From contig DEKX01000005.1 in NCBI GenBank assembly GCA_002354095.1, forward strand, positions 38,562-102,561: a DNA stretch of 64,000 nt, in the 5' to 3' direction. The first letter of the stretch is position 1. The number at the start of each line of letters is the position of its first letter. Shown piece after piece: positions 26,342 to 35,142 of this stretch. The stretch is from Prevotella sp. UBA2711 (GTDB taxonomy: Bacteria; Bacteroidota; Bacteroidia; Bacteroidales; Bacteroidaceae). The notes below the pieces were generated by a model. It saw only the letters and a list, made by a program, of their open reading frames with translations. It was not told where the DNA came from and made no database searches. Made by a program: the position numbers and the translations under genes.

Positions 26342-27457
26342 TTATCGTGTAAATTGATTCAGCTTCTGAATAATGTACTCAGCTTCCCCGTTGGTCATTG
26401 CCGAATGACAGGGGAGGCTGAGTTCTTGTTGGTGGATATATTCTGTGACAGGTAATGAAATTCCCTTCCACTCAGCATAACAACGCTGCTGATGAGGAGG
26501 AACTGGATAATGAATCTGTGTCTCCACACCGTTTGTCCTCAAATAATCTTGCAAGTCATCACGACGCTCACAAAGCACGGGGAAAATATGCCATACGCTG
26601 TCGCGTTCAGACTGGGGAATCACGATGCCGGGATTGCTTATCTGATTCAGGTAGCGGGTTGCTATCTGCTTGCGGCGAAGGTTGGCTTCGTCGAGATGGC
26701 GCAGTTTGACATCGAGGATGGCTGCCTGCACTTCGTCGATGCGTGAATTACGACCTTGATAGTCGAATACATACTTATGCGAAGAGCCGTAATTACCTAA
26801 GGCTCTGATGGTTTCGGAAAGTTGAGGGTCGTTGGCGGTGACGGCTCCTGCATCGCCTAAGGCTCCCAGATTCTTGGTGGGATAGAAGCTGTGAGCGGCT
26901 GCATCGCCAAGACTGCCTGTGCGTTGCGTACGTTGCGACTGAGGCGCTACATACTGACAACCATGAGCTTGGGCGTTGTCTTCGATGAGCAGTAGGTGGT
27001 GACGACGGCAGAGTTCCCCTATCCTATCCGTATAGGCACAGCGGCCGTAGAGATGGACTATCATCAGGGCACGCGTGCAGGGAGTGATAGCCTGTTCGAT
27101 GAGTGAATCGTCAATCTGGAGCGTGTTGATATCTGGCTCGACAAGTACGGGCGTCAGTCGGTTTTCGGTGATGGCGAGGATGGAGGCGATATAAGTATTG
27201 GCAGGCACCAAGACTTCGTCGCCCTCGTGCAAGAGCCCCATCTCCTTGTAAGCACGCAGAATAAGCGTCAGGGCATCGAGGCCGTTGGCACAGCCGATGC
27301 AGTAGCGAGTGCCTATATAGTCGGCATAATGCTGTTCGAACAGTCGTGTCGCCTCGCCACGAAGATACCACCCCCGTTGCAGCACATCCTCCATAGCCTG
27401 CCGAATCTCCGCTTCGTAAGGAGCATTCACCTGTTTTAAATCCAAATATTTCATCAT
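26342..27457 (-). CDS. DegT/DnrJ/EryC1/StrS sugar aminotransferase, FdtB-like
   Basis: 371 residues. PLP-dependent transamination of a dTDP-keto sugar. The PLP lysine is in FYPTKNLGALGDAGAV, with EDNAQAHG and the N-terminal YLDLKQVN. Next to an FdtA-type ketoisomerase gene, the expected reaction is dTDP-3-keto-6-deoxygalactose to dTDP-Fuc3N. The ATG at 27457 overlaps the upstream stop by 4 nt; the ATG at 27454 is equally possible, and an ATG at 27466 is less likely. Last gene of the minus-strand operon starting with the MATE transporter. Confidence 0.88.
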   Translation of the reverse strand: MMKYLDLKQVNAPYEAEIRQAMEDVLQRGWYLRGEATRLFEQHYADYIGTRYCIGCANGLDALTLILRAYKEMGLLHEGDEVLVPANTYIASILAITENRLTPVLVEPDINTLQIDDSLIEQAITPCTRALMIVHLYGRCAYTDRIGELCRRHHLLLIEDNAQAHGCQYVAPQSQRTQRTGSLGDAAAHSFYPTKNLGALGDAGAVTANDPQLSETIRALGNYGSSHKYVFDYQGRNSRIDEVQAAILDVKLRHLDEANLRRKQIATRYLNQISNPGIVIPQSERDSVWHIFPVLCERRDDLQDYLRTNGVETQIHYPVPPHQQRCYAEWKGISLPVTEYIHQQELSLPCHSAMTNGEAEYIIQKLNQFTR

Positions 27458-28395
27458 AGCGTCCACTCGTAAGTATCGTAACAGACGGCACGCCCTCCGA
27501 AGCCCTCCTTCTGATGAATTAGCGGGGCATTGAGATTGTCGTTTTCCACCAGATTGGAAGTGCCGAAATCAAAATAATCCATATTCTCTTGCTGGAACTT
27601 CTGCAGCAGATGACAGAACAGCAAATCAAGCGCTCCACAAGCTCTACCCGCTGCGTTGGTTGCAATATATTGCGTTTTAACAACATGATGCGAGATATAA
27701 AGCACCGTGCCACCAATGACCTGCTGTCCACTCTTGACAACAAAGAGGCGAATCTGTTGCGGAAATCTCGAATACAACAGCTGTATTTCTGGCAGGCTAT
27801 GCACTGGTGAGGCATGATGACGCGTGCGGAGTGTATCCTCCAACAGTTGCCAATATACTGCAAAATCAGTACTTTCTTCAACGGCAAGTCCCACCTTCTG
27901 CGCTTTCTTGACGCCACGCTTACGAAGTGAAGTGAACGACAACGGACAATGCAGACTCACAACAGAGGCTATATCGCGCGTGCTCAATCTGGCATGAGAG
28001 ACATTTGTCAATGCAAACAGGTCTTCTTCTGAAGGCAGCTGATGGTAAATCCAAGGTATGTGCTTATAGACGACTTGACGGAAACCCTGAGAAACAAGGT
28101 AAGCGTTCAGCAAAGAGAATACATCGAGGATTTCTGCTGCACGCGCATGACGGTCCATCACAAGTCCTCCATAACTCAGTCCCTGATGTGACGCGAAGAC
28201 ATCATCATATCCGTTAGCAGGCAACAGCGCATACAGTCGGCTTTTGCGATAGATCATCAGCGAATGGTCATGGAAACGGTCGGCATGGTAGTCCATATAC
28301 TGCCTGTAGAAGAGGAAAGTTCCATTCTTCGACTGAGCCACGAACTGATTCCATTCTTGGCACTTATCAGGAGTATAGCGGACTATATCAAACAT
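27454..28395 (-). CDS. GNAT/FemAB-like acyltransferase of a nucleotide-sugar locus
   Basis: 313 residues with a FemAB-type GNAT pattern: YSxSKNGTFLFYRQYMDYH-like start, SLRKRGVKKAQKVGL with basic residues, VVKSGQQVIGGTVLYISH and a C-terminal DFGTSN block. It lies between fdtA-like and fdtB-like genes, where known Fuc3NAc loci carry the hexapeptide-repeat acetyltransferase FdtC, which this is not. An acyl transfer to the amino sugar is inferred. It overlaps fdtA by 13 nt. Confidence 0.7.
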   Translation of the reverse strand: MFDIVRYTPDKCQEWNQFVAQSKNGTFLFYRQYMDYHADRFHDHSLMIYRKSRLYALLPANGYDDVFASHQGLSYGGLVMDRHARAAEILDVFSLLNAYLVSQGFRQVVYKHIPWIYHQLPSEEDLFALTNVSHARLSTRDIASVVSLHCPLSFTSLRKRGVKKAQKVGLAVEESTDFAVYWQLLEDTLRTRHHASPVHSLPEIQLLYSRFPQQIRLFVVKSGQQVIGGTVLYISHHVVKTQYIATNAAGRACGALDLLFCHLLQKFQQENMDYFDFGTSNLVENDNLNAPLIHQKEGFGGRAVCYDTYEWTL

Positions 28396-28790
28396 GAGGC
28401 ATATAACTTTTCAAACTCATCCATGTCGTAAATATACTCATCTTCGTCGAAAAGTTCGGAAGCCAGTACGAGGCAGACGGCACCACTGGAGAAATCTTCC
28501 AGTGTGCGCCAAATGCCAGTACCGATATACAGCCCTTGGTAGGGATGGTTGAGATGATAGGTTTCCCACTCACGTCCGTTGTATAGTTGCACGTCGAACG
28601 AGCCGCTGACGGCAACCACCACTTCCTGGCAAGTGCGATGAGCATGCCCGCCACGACGGCCTCCGCCTGGGATGTCGTAAGTCCAATAGACACGCGCGAT
28701 ATCGAACGGTATCTGTCGCATCTGCTCGACTACCGTCAAGTTGCCGCGCGTATCTATTATCTTAGGTAAATCTATCAGCTGACCAATCAT
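28383..28790 (-). CDS. dTDP-4-keto-6-deoxyglucose 3,4-ketoisomerase, FdtA-like
   Basis: 135-residue single cupin. The segment WTYDIPGGGRRGGHAHR carries His49 and His51, where the catalytic histidine of FdtA/QdtA enzymes lies. Uses the product of RfbB, encoded two genes upstream. FdtA (3-keto-6-deoxygalactose) and QdtA (3-keto-6-deoxyglucose) cannot be told apart here. Its start overlaps the purT stop by 4 nt. Confidence 0.85.
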   Translation of the reverse strand: MIGQLIDLPKIIDTRGNLTVVEQMRQIPFDIARVYWTYDIPGGGRRGGHAHRTCQEVVVAVSGSFDVQLYNGREWETYHLNHPYQGLYIGTGIWRTLEDFSSGAVCLVLASELFDEDEYIYDMDEFEKLYASCLI

Positions 28791-29977
28791 TTCTTCATAT
28801 AAGGATCGGTGCCCAAAACGGTCTTTGCCAAACGCTTGGCCTTGTCGCGCAGGGCATCAGTGCTCTCGCCTACCTCACCATAACAGAGGACAACACCCAT
28901 ACGGCGACCTACATGGGCTTCGGGCTTGCCGAAGATGCGGATACGAGTGCGGTCTTCCTTCAGGGCATCAACCAGGTTGTAATTCAACGACTGAGTCGTT
29001 GAACACTCTTCTGGAGAGAGGATGACGGCAGAGGCACCGGCATGCTCCAAATGAATGCCTGCAATAGGCAGACCCATGACAGCACGGAAATGGAGTTCGA
29101 ACTCGGAGAGATTGGTGGTGTGACCCAGTGTCACCATACCTGTATCGTGTGGACGTGGAGAGAGCTCCGAGAAAATGACCTCGCCCTGCTTGGTGAGGAA
29201 GAACTCAACGCCCCAGATACCATAACCCGTCAGGGCCTTGGTCACTTGGTCAGCCATGTGCTGAGCCTGCTTCAATGCCTCGTCCGAAATCTTATATGGC
29301 TGCCATGATTCACGATAGTCACCACCCTTCTGCACGTGTCCGATAGGAGGGCAGAAGATGGTAGGCCAACCATGCTGCTGGGTAATGGTGAGGAGGGTAA
29401 ACTCCGACTCGAAGTCGATGAACTCCTCGATAATCACTTCCTTCACATCGCCACGCGAACCCTCCATCGCCTCACGGAAAGCCTGTTCGAGTTCGTCGTC
29501 ATTATGCACGTAGCTCTGTCCGTGACCAGACGACGACATCAGCGGTTTAACCACACAGGGGAAGCCAATCTCGTCGGCGGCTTTCTTAAACTCGTCGAAG
29601 GTCTTGGCATAGAAATACTTTGCTGTGCGCAGTCCCAGGTCGCGAGAAGCCAAGTCACGAATGGCACGACGGTTCATCGTGAAATTGACGGCACGGGCAG
29701 AAGGAACCACCTGGATGCCCTGCTCTTCAAACTGGAAGAGGCGTTCGGTACGGATAGCCTCAATCTCAGGAACGATGATGTCGGGCTGATGCTTCTTAAC
29801 CGCAGCCTCCAAGGCATCGCCATCGAGCATAGAGAATACCTCACGCTCGTCAGCTACCTGCATAGCCGGGGCATCGTTATAGCGATCGCAAGCCACCACA
29901 TAGGCACCTGCACGCTTAGCGGCAATCACGAACTCCTTACCTAATTCACCACTTCCCAATAACAGAATCTTTTTCAT
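28787..29977 (-). CDS. purT: Formate-dependent phosphoribosylglycinamide formyltransferase
   Basis: ATP-grasp enzyme of 396 residues adding formate to GAR in purine synthesis with ATP. N-terminal ILLLGSGELGKEFVIAAKRAG and the ATP-grasp segments KPLMSSSGHGQS, GVEFFLTKQGEVIFSELSPRPHDTGMVT are typical. It requires free formate, which PurU (3503-4369) can provide. Placed, unusually for purine genes, between rfbB and fdtA in a sugar operon. Confidence 0.96.
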   Translation of the reverse strand: MKKILLLGSGELGKEFVIAAKRAGAYVVACDRYNDAPAMQVADEREVFSMLDGDALEAAVKKHQPDIIVPEIEAIRTERLFQFEEQGIQVVPSARAVNFTMNRRAIRDLASRDLGLRTAKYFYAKTFDEFKKAADEIGFPCVVKPLMSSSGHGQSYVHNDDELEQAFREAMEGSRGDVKEVIIEEFIDFESEFTLLTITQQHGWPTIFCPPIGHVQKGGDYRESWQPYKISDEALKQAQHMADQVTKALTGYGIWGVEFFLTKQGEVIFSELSPRPHDTGMVTLGHTTNLSEFELHFRAVMGLPIAGIHLEHAGASAVILSPEECSTTQSLNYNLVDALKEDRTRIRIFGKPEAHVGRRMGVVLCYGEVGESTDALRDKAKRLAKTVLGTDPYMKK

Positions 29978-29995
29978 AATCAGTATTTGTTTTGT

Positions 29996-31132
29996 TTATC
30001 GATTTGCATACATATTATCATAATACTTTTGGTAGTCGCCAGAGGTCACATTGTCGAGCCACTCCTGATTGTCGAGATACCAGCGGACGGTCTTTTCAAT
30101 ACCCTCTTCAAACTGGAGCGAGGGCTCCCAACCCAGTTCTTTCTGGAGCTTGGTGCTGTCGATGGCATAACGGAGGTCGTGACCGGCACGGTCGGTAACG
30201 AAAGTGATAAGGTCCATATCCTCGCCCTCCTTGCGTCCCAACAGGCGGTCGACGGTCTTGATGAGCACCTTGATGATGTCGATGTTCTTCCACTCGTTGA
30301 ATCCGCCAATATTATAGGTATCGGCAATCTTGCCCTCGTGGAATATGAGGTCGATGGCACGCGCATGATCCTCCACAAACAACCAGTCGCGCACGTTCTC
30401 GCCCTTGCCATAAACAGGCAGCGGCTTGCGGTGGCGGATATTGTTGATGAAAAGCGGAATCAACTTCTCTGGGAACTGATAGGGACCATAGTTGTTCGAG
30501 CAGTTAGTCACCACGACAGGCATGCCATAGGTGTCGTGGAAAGCACGGACGAAGTGGTCGCTCGAAGCCTTCGAGGCACTGTAGGGTGAATGGGGATTAT
30601 ACTTTGTCGTTTCCAAGAAGAACTTATCTCCGTATGCCAAATGATGCTCGGCGCTGGAGGCCGTGGTAGTGAACGGTGGCTCAATGCCGTCGGGATGGGT
30701 CAGTTCGAGGGCTCCGTACACCTCGTCGGTAGAGATGTGATAGAAGCGCTTCCCCTCATATTTCTCAGGCAACGACTCCCAGTAGAGTTTGGCAGCCTGA
30801 AGGAGAGAGAGCGTACCCATCACGTTGGTCTGCGCAAAGGTGAAGGGGTCTTTGATGCTACGGTCCACATGACTCTCAGCAGCCAGGTGGATGATGCCAT
30901 CCACCTTCTTGTCCTGCATCAGCTTGTAGAAAGCATCGAAGTCGCAGATATCCATCTTCACAAACTCGTAGTTGGGTTTGTTCTCAATGTCTTTCAGATT
31001 AGCCAGATTACCGGCATAGGTCAACTTGTCGAGGTTGATAATGTGGTAGTCGGGATACTTGTTCACAAACAGGCGCACCACATGGCTTCCAATAAAACCT
31101 GCGCCACCAGTAATTACAATTGTTCGTTTCAT
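29996..31132 (-). CDS. rfbB: dTDP-glucose 4,6-dehydratase
   Basis: Extended short-chain dehydrogenase, 378 residues, forming dTDP-4-keto-6-deoxyglucose. Motifs: GGAGFIGSHVVR (NAD), HLAAESHVDRSI, STDEVYG, catalytic YSASKASSDH, and NCSNNYGPYQFPEKLIP. Feeds both RfbC (1096-1644) for rhamnose and the FdtA/FdtB pair in the same operon. Starts 34 nt after the phosphoesterase gene. Confidence 0.96.
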   Translation of the reverse strand: MKRTIVITGGAGFIGSHVVRLFVNKYPDYHIINLDKLTYAGNLANLKDIENKPNYEFVKMDICDFDAFYKLMQDKKVDGIIHLAAESHVDRSIKDPFTFAQTNVMGTLSLLQAAKLYWESLPEKYEGKRFYHISTDEVYGALELTHPDGIEPPFTTTASSAEHHLAYGDKFFLETTKYNPHSPYSASKASSDHFVRAFHDTYGMPVVVTNCSNNYGPYQFPEKLIPLFINNIRHRKPLPVYGKGENVRDWLFVEDHARAIDLIFHEGKIADTYNIGGFNEWKNIDIIKVLIKTVDRLLGRKEGEDMDLITFVTDRAGHDLRYAIDSTKLQKELGWEPSLQFEEGIEKTVRWYLDNQEWLDNVTSGDYQKYYDNMYANR

Positions 31133-31166
31133 ATTATTTTTATTTTCGATATTTCGAGGTTTTGAA

Positions 31167-31658
31167 CTATTTTCCTAATGTTATCACTTCGCAATCTTTG
31201 AATTCTTTTCCTTCAATAGTCAGTCGAACAAGCGTGCGCTCCTTGTGCCACCCTTGCAGTCCTGCAGCCCCCGGGTTGATGTGAAGCAGATTGAGCGTCT
31301 TGTCGAACTTCACTTTCAAGATATGCGAATGACCGGCAATGAAGAGCTGGGGAGGCGATGCGTAGAGCTGACTGCGAATGGAATAATCATAGTTGCCAGG
31401 ATAGCCGCCAATATGTTTCATCAGCACTTCCACATCCTCACACTTCCAACGCAGCACCTCTGGATACATCAGTCGAAGGTCGCCCCCATCGCAGTTGCCA
31501 CAGACGGCACGCAGAGGACGGAACTCATTGAGACGTTCAGCCACCTCCAAGGAACCGATATCGCCGGCATGCCATATCTCATCGCACGGCTCGAAATAGT
31601 GCAGGTATTTATCGTCCCAATAGCTATGGGTATCACTGATAATTCCTATCTTCTTCAT
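31167..31658 (-). CDS. Metallophosphoesterase, YfcE/MJ0936 type
   Basis: 163 residues with the complete calcineurin-like metal set: GIISDTHSYWD, HAGDIGS, VCGNCDGG, and AGHSHILK, plus the terminal LLHINPGA. Likely a phosphodiesterase; natural substrate unknown. ATGA overlap with the upstream kinase-like gene. Confidence 0.88.
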   Translation of the reverse strand: MKKIGIISDTHSYWDDKYLHYFEPCDEIWHAGDIGSLEVAERLNEFRPLRAVCGNCDGGDLRLMYPEVLRWKCEDVEVLMKHIGGYPGNYDYSIRSQLYASPPQLFIAGHSHILKVKFDKTLNLLHINPGAAGLQGWHKERTLVRLTIEGKEFKDCEVITLGK

Positions 31659-32272
31659 AATCCAAAACGTTTGCGGATGAAGTCAGCCACCATCTTCTCC
31701 GTCTCCTCCATACCCAGAAAACTGGTATTGACACAGAGGTCGTAAGACTCGGCATGCCCCCACTTCTTACCCGTATAATAGTTGTAGTAGGCAGCACGTT
31801 TGCTTTCTGCCTGAAGAATCATCCTCTTTGCCTCGGGGGGCTCAACATTTTGCTTGTTAAGAATCTGTTCTACCCTATCGTGCATAGAGGCAGTAATGAA
31901 GATGTTGACCACATTTTCGAAGTCGCGCAACACATAATCGGCACAACGACCTACGAAGACACAGGAACCCTTCTGGGCTGCCTTACGAATGGCATCACTC
32001 TGAAACTTGAACAGATTCTCCTGCGAGAAGCCCGACTCATAGACACCACTCACATGCGGAGCTGCCATATTGAACAAGCCACGGATGAAACCTTTCTTCT
32101 CGTCGTTCTGCTCAAAAATTTTCTCACTGAAGCCGCTCTCCTTAGCGGCAAGGTTGAGGATTTCCTTGTCGTAGAACTTAGCGTTAAAATCCTTGGCCAG
32201 CATACGTGCTATGATGTGGCCTCCACTACCTAACTGTCGTCCGACATTAATGATAATGTGCTTATTTTCCAT
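31655..32272 (-). CDS. Cytidylate kinase-like protein
   Basis: 205 residues of the cytidylate-kinase-like P-loop family: N-terminal INVGRQLGSGGHIIARMLA (a P-loop form with GRQLGSGG), FYDKEIL, and CVFVGRCADYVL. It is distinct from canonical Cmk, whose P-loop is GPDGSGKGT-like. Nucleoside monophosphate kinase activity is plausible but unproven for this family. It overlaps the end of the MATE gene by 11 nt. Confidence 0.8.
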   Translation of the reverse strand: MENKHIIINVGRQLGSGGHIIARMLAKDFNAKFYDKEILNLAAKESGFSEKIFEQNDEKKGFIRGLFNMAAPHVSGVYESGFSQENLFKFQSDAIRKAAQKGSCVFVGRCADYVLRDFENVVNIFITASMHDRVEQILNKQNVEPPEAKRMILQAESKRAAYYNYYTGKKWGHAESYDLCVNTSFLGMEETEKMVADFIRKRFGL

Positions 32273-33614
32273 AAGTATTAAGTTTTCTGATATACCATAG
32301 TAACAAAGGTATCGTCATCGAGAATGAGCCGAAATCGCTGGCTGCCATAGAATACCACACACCATCCAAGCCCCAGAACAAGGGGAAGATATAGGCCATA
32401 GGCAACAAGAGAATCAGCTGACGTGACAATGAGAGGAAAATAGAAATCTTCACCTTACCGATACACTGGAAGAAATTGGTGATAACGGCTTGAGAACCCA
32501 CGACGAAGAATACCATCATATTCAGTCGGATGCCTCTTGCCGACATCTCCAGCAGCGTGGGGTCGGTGGTGAACACACGGGCTATCTCTCTGGGGAAAAG
32601 CATGGAGAGAGACCAGCCTATCAATAAAATAATGGTTGCCCAGGCTATCGTCTGCCACAGACAACGGAACATACGGTCAAATTTCTCGGCACCATAGTTA
32701 TAGCCTACAATGGGCTGCATACCTTGGTTCATGCCCATCACAAACATAAAGAGCACCATCACAACGGAGTTGGCGATGGAATAGGCTCCAACAGCCATAT
32801 CTCCACCATAGCGCACAAACTGGTTGTTCATGAAAATGACGATGATGCACGAGGTGGTCTGCATGAGGAATGGCGAGATACCAATAGCAATGATATTCTT
32901 CACCAAATCGGTTTTCAACTTATAGATGCCTTTACGCAGATGCAACAGTTCCTTCTTGTCGGAGAATATCCACATCTGCCAACAGAGTGCCATCGACTGG
33001 GCAGTGACAGTAGCCAAAGCGGCTCCCTTGATACCGAGCCTCAGCCACCAGACGAAGACGAGTATCAGAAGGATATTCATCGCCACCGTAAAAAGTACGG
33101 AATACATGGCGTGACGGGGCTTGCCGGCAGCACGGAGCACAGCATTCATGCCGAAATACATGTGGGTGATGACATTGCCCAACAGGATGACGATCATGAA
33201 TTCACGGGCATAGGGCAACGTGACATCGCTGGCACCGAAGAAGCGCAGAATGGGATCGAGAAAAACCAGACACACCACCATGAAGAGGAATCCTACAATC
33301 AGGTTCAGCGTCACCGTATTACCCAAAAGGTATTGGGCTGTCTTATAGTCGCGCTGACCCAATTTTACGGAAATGCAAGTAGAGGCACCTACACCCACTG
33401 CTGCGCCAAAGGCGGCACTTAGGTTCATAAAGGGAAATGTTATACCCAAGCCTGCAATAGCCTCAGGACCTACCATCTGACCGATAAACGCGCGGTCGAT
33501 GATATTATAAAGACTGGAAGCCGTCATAGCCACAATGGCCGGCATGGCATACTGCATCAGCAATTGCCCTACTGGCTTTGTGCCCAACTCCAATGTTGCT
33601 TGTTTCTTATCCAT
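32262..33614 (-). CDS. MATE family efflux transporter
   Basis: 450 residues, twelve predicted membrane helices, two MatE repeats (about 15-180 and 235-400). Features MPAIVAMTASSLYNIIDRAFIGQMVG in helix 1, GVGASTCISVKLGQ, and GMNQGMQPIVGYNYGA in the second half, which together are typical of the MepA-like Na+/drug antiporters of Bacteroidetes. First gene of the operon that continues to 26342. Confidence 0.92.
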   Translation of the reverse strand: MDKKQATLELGTKPVGQLLMQYAMPAIVAMTASSLYNIIDRAFIGQMVGPEAIAGLGITFPFMNLSAAFGAAVGVGASTCISVKLGQRDYKTAQYLLGNTVTLNLIVGFLFMVVCLVFLDPILRFFGASDVTLPYAREFMIVILLGNVITHMYFGMNAVLRAAGKPRHAMYSVLFTVAMNILLILVFVWWLRLGIKGAALATVTAQSMALCWQMWIFSDKKELLHLRKGIYKLKTDLVKNIIAIGISPFLMQTTSCIIVIFMNNQFVRYGGDMAVGAYSIANSVVMVLFMFVMGMNQGMQPIVGYNYGAEKFDRMFRCLWQTIAWATIILLIGWSLSMLFPREIARVFTTDPTLLEMSARGIRLNMMVFFVVGSQAVITNFFQCIGKVKISIFLSLSRQLILLLPMAYIFPLFWGLDGVWYSMAASDFGSFSMTIPLLLWYIRKLNTYGK

Positions 33615-33626
33615 AAATTATGTGTG

Positions 33627-33658
33627 CAAAGATAGTGCAAATCGAGCGAAATACCAAA
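33627..33658 (-). promoter_or_regulatory. Promoter of the MATE-rfbB-fdt operon
   Basis: Minus strand TTTG (33655-33658), 20 nt, TATCTTTG (33627-33634), 13 nt before the ATG. Confidence 0.75.
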
Positions 33659-33662
33659 TTTA

Positions 33663-33694
33663 TTTGAGTGTTTGATGTTTTTTTTGTAATTTTG
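33663..33694 (+). promoter_or_regulatory. Subtilase promoter
   Basis: TTTG (33663-33666), 20 nt, TAATTTTG (33687-33694); divergent from and almost touching the MATE promoter. Confidence 0.75.
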
Positions 33695-33720
33695 CAGCAC
33701 ATTACACATCAAACAAGAAA

Positions 33721-35142
33721 ATGCAGAGGTTTTTGCTGATATGTTTTATACTGATGACAGCCACAGGAAATGGCTGGACTCAGAATCGCGGAATAAAGAA
33801 GCGCAACAAGGAATGCCCTTCATTCATTTACCGTGTGACACTGCGTGACAAACAGAACTCGCCCTACTCGCTGAACCACCCTACCCGCTTCCTGTCTCGC
33901 CGTTCGGTGGAACGCAGAAAGCGACAGGGATTGCCGTTGGATTCAACCGATCTGCCCGTAACACCCAAGTACGTGCGACAGATAGAAACGGAGAAGGTGA
34001 ATATTGTGGGTACCAGCAGGTGGAACAATACCGTGTTGGTGCAGGTGAAGGATACCAACGAGATGGCACGCATCAGCAAACTGCCTTACGTTGCGCTTTG
34101 TAAGAAAGTTTGGCAAGCACCTGACTCCATTGAACCTACGGCTATCAAGACGAAATACGAAGAGCACTTCCACGAATGGGATTCTATCGGACAAACGCCC
34201 TTCGGACGGGCTGATCTGCAAATCAAATCGTTGCAAGGTCACCGTCTGCACAGTATTGATTTGAAGGGCGAAGGAATGGTGATTGCCGTACTGGACGGAG
34301 GTTTTAAGAATGTAAATCAGATTCCTGCCTTTCAGAAAGTGAATATCAAAGGAACCAAAGATTTTATCTATCCCCATTCACCTTCTGTTTACTATGAACT
34401 GGATCATGGCACAAAAGTATTGTCGGTCATGGCCATCCAAGAGCCACATTATTATATAGGTACAGCTCCAGAAGCCAGTTACTGGTTGCTGAGATGCGAA
34501 GACCCGCAATCAGAACAGGAAGTAGAGGAAGACTATTGGGCGATGGCTGCCGAGTTTGCCGATTCGGCTGGGTGCGACATCATCAATTCATCGTTGGGCT
34601 ATAATGATTTCGACAAGGGATTTGGATCACACAAGCTATGGCAACTCGACGGACACTCCACACTGATCAGCCATTCTGCCTCGATGGTTGCCAAAAAGGG
34701 GATGATTCTTGTTAATTCTGCTGGTAATACGGGGATGGGGCCTTGGAAGAAACTAACGTTCCCTGCCGATGCAGAAGACTGTCTGACGGTGGGAGCTGTA
34801 ACCGATTTGCTGACGAATGCTCCTTTCTCGTCTGTCGGACCCACACAGGACGGCAGAGTAAAACCTGATGTAGTGGCTATTGGCAGTCCTGCTGCTGTTG
34901 TCACAGGCAGGGGGTCGATAGCACAAGATATGGGTACTTCGTTTGCTGCACCTGTTATTTGCGGCTTAGTGGCCTGTCTTTGGCAGTCAATGCCCGAGAA
35001 GACGGCATTGGAAATCATGGAACTCATCAGACAGACGAGCAATAATCAGGAACACCCTGACAACATCTACGGTTATGGACTTCCCAACTTCTGGAGAGCC
35101 TATATGATTGGGAAAATGAAAGAGACACAAGGCAATGATTGA
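33721..35142 (+). CDS. Secreted S8 family serine protease (subtilase)
   Basis: 473 residues with a signal peptide ending near GWTQN. An N-terminal inhibitor/prodomain-like region precedes the peptidase domain with the triad Asp192 (VLDGGF), His229 (ELDHGTKV) and Ser407 (GTSFAAPV), and the oxyanion Asn in NSAGN. The family occurs widely in Bacteroidales. No type IX secretion C-terminal domain is evident. The stop lies 8 nt inside xseA. Confidence 0.92.
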   Translation: MQRFLLICFILMTATGNGWTQNRGIKKRNKECPSFIYRVTLRDKQNSPYSLNHPTRFLSRRSVERRKRQGLPLDSTDLPVTPKYVRQIETEKVNIVGTSRWNNTVLVQVKDTNEMARISKLPYVALCKKVWQAPDSIEPTAIKTKYEEHFHEWDSIGQTPFGRADLQIKSLQGHRLHSIDLKGEGMVIAVLDGGFKNVNQIPAFQKVNIKGTKDFIYPHSPSVYYELDHGTKVLSVMAIQEPHYYIGTAPEASYWLLRCEDPQSEQEVEEDYWAMAAEFADSAGCDIINSSLGYNDFDKGFGSHKLWQLDGHSTLISHSASMVAKKGMILVNSAGNTGMGPWKKLTFPADAEDCLTVGAVTDLLTNAPFSSVGPTQDGRVKPDVVAIGSPAAVVTGRGSIAQDMGTSFAAPVICGLVACLWQSMPEKTALEIMELIRQTSNNQEHPDNIYGYGLPNFWRAYMIGKMKETQGND

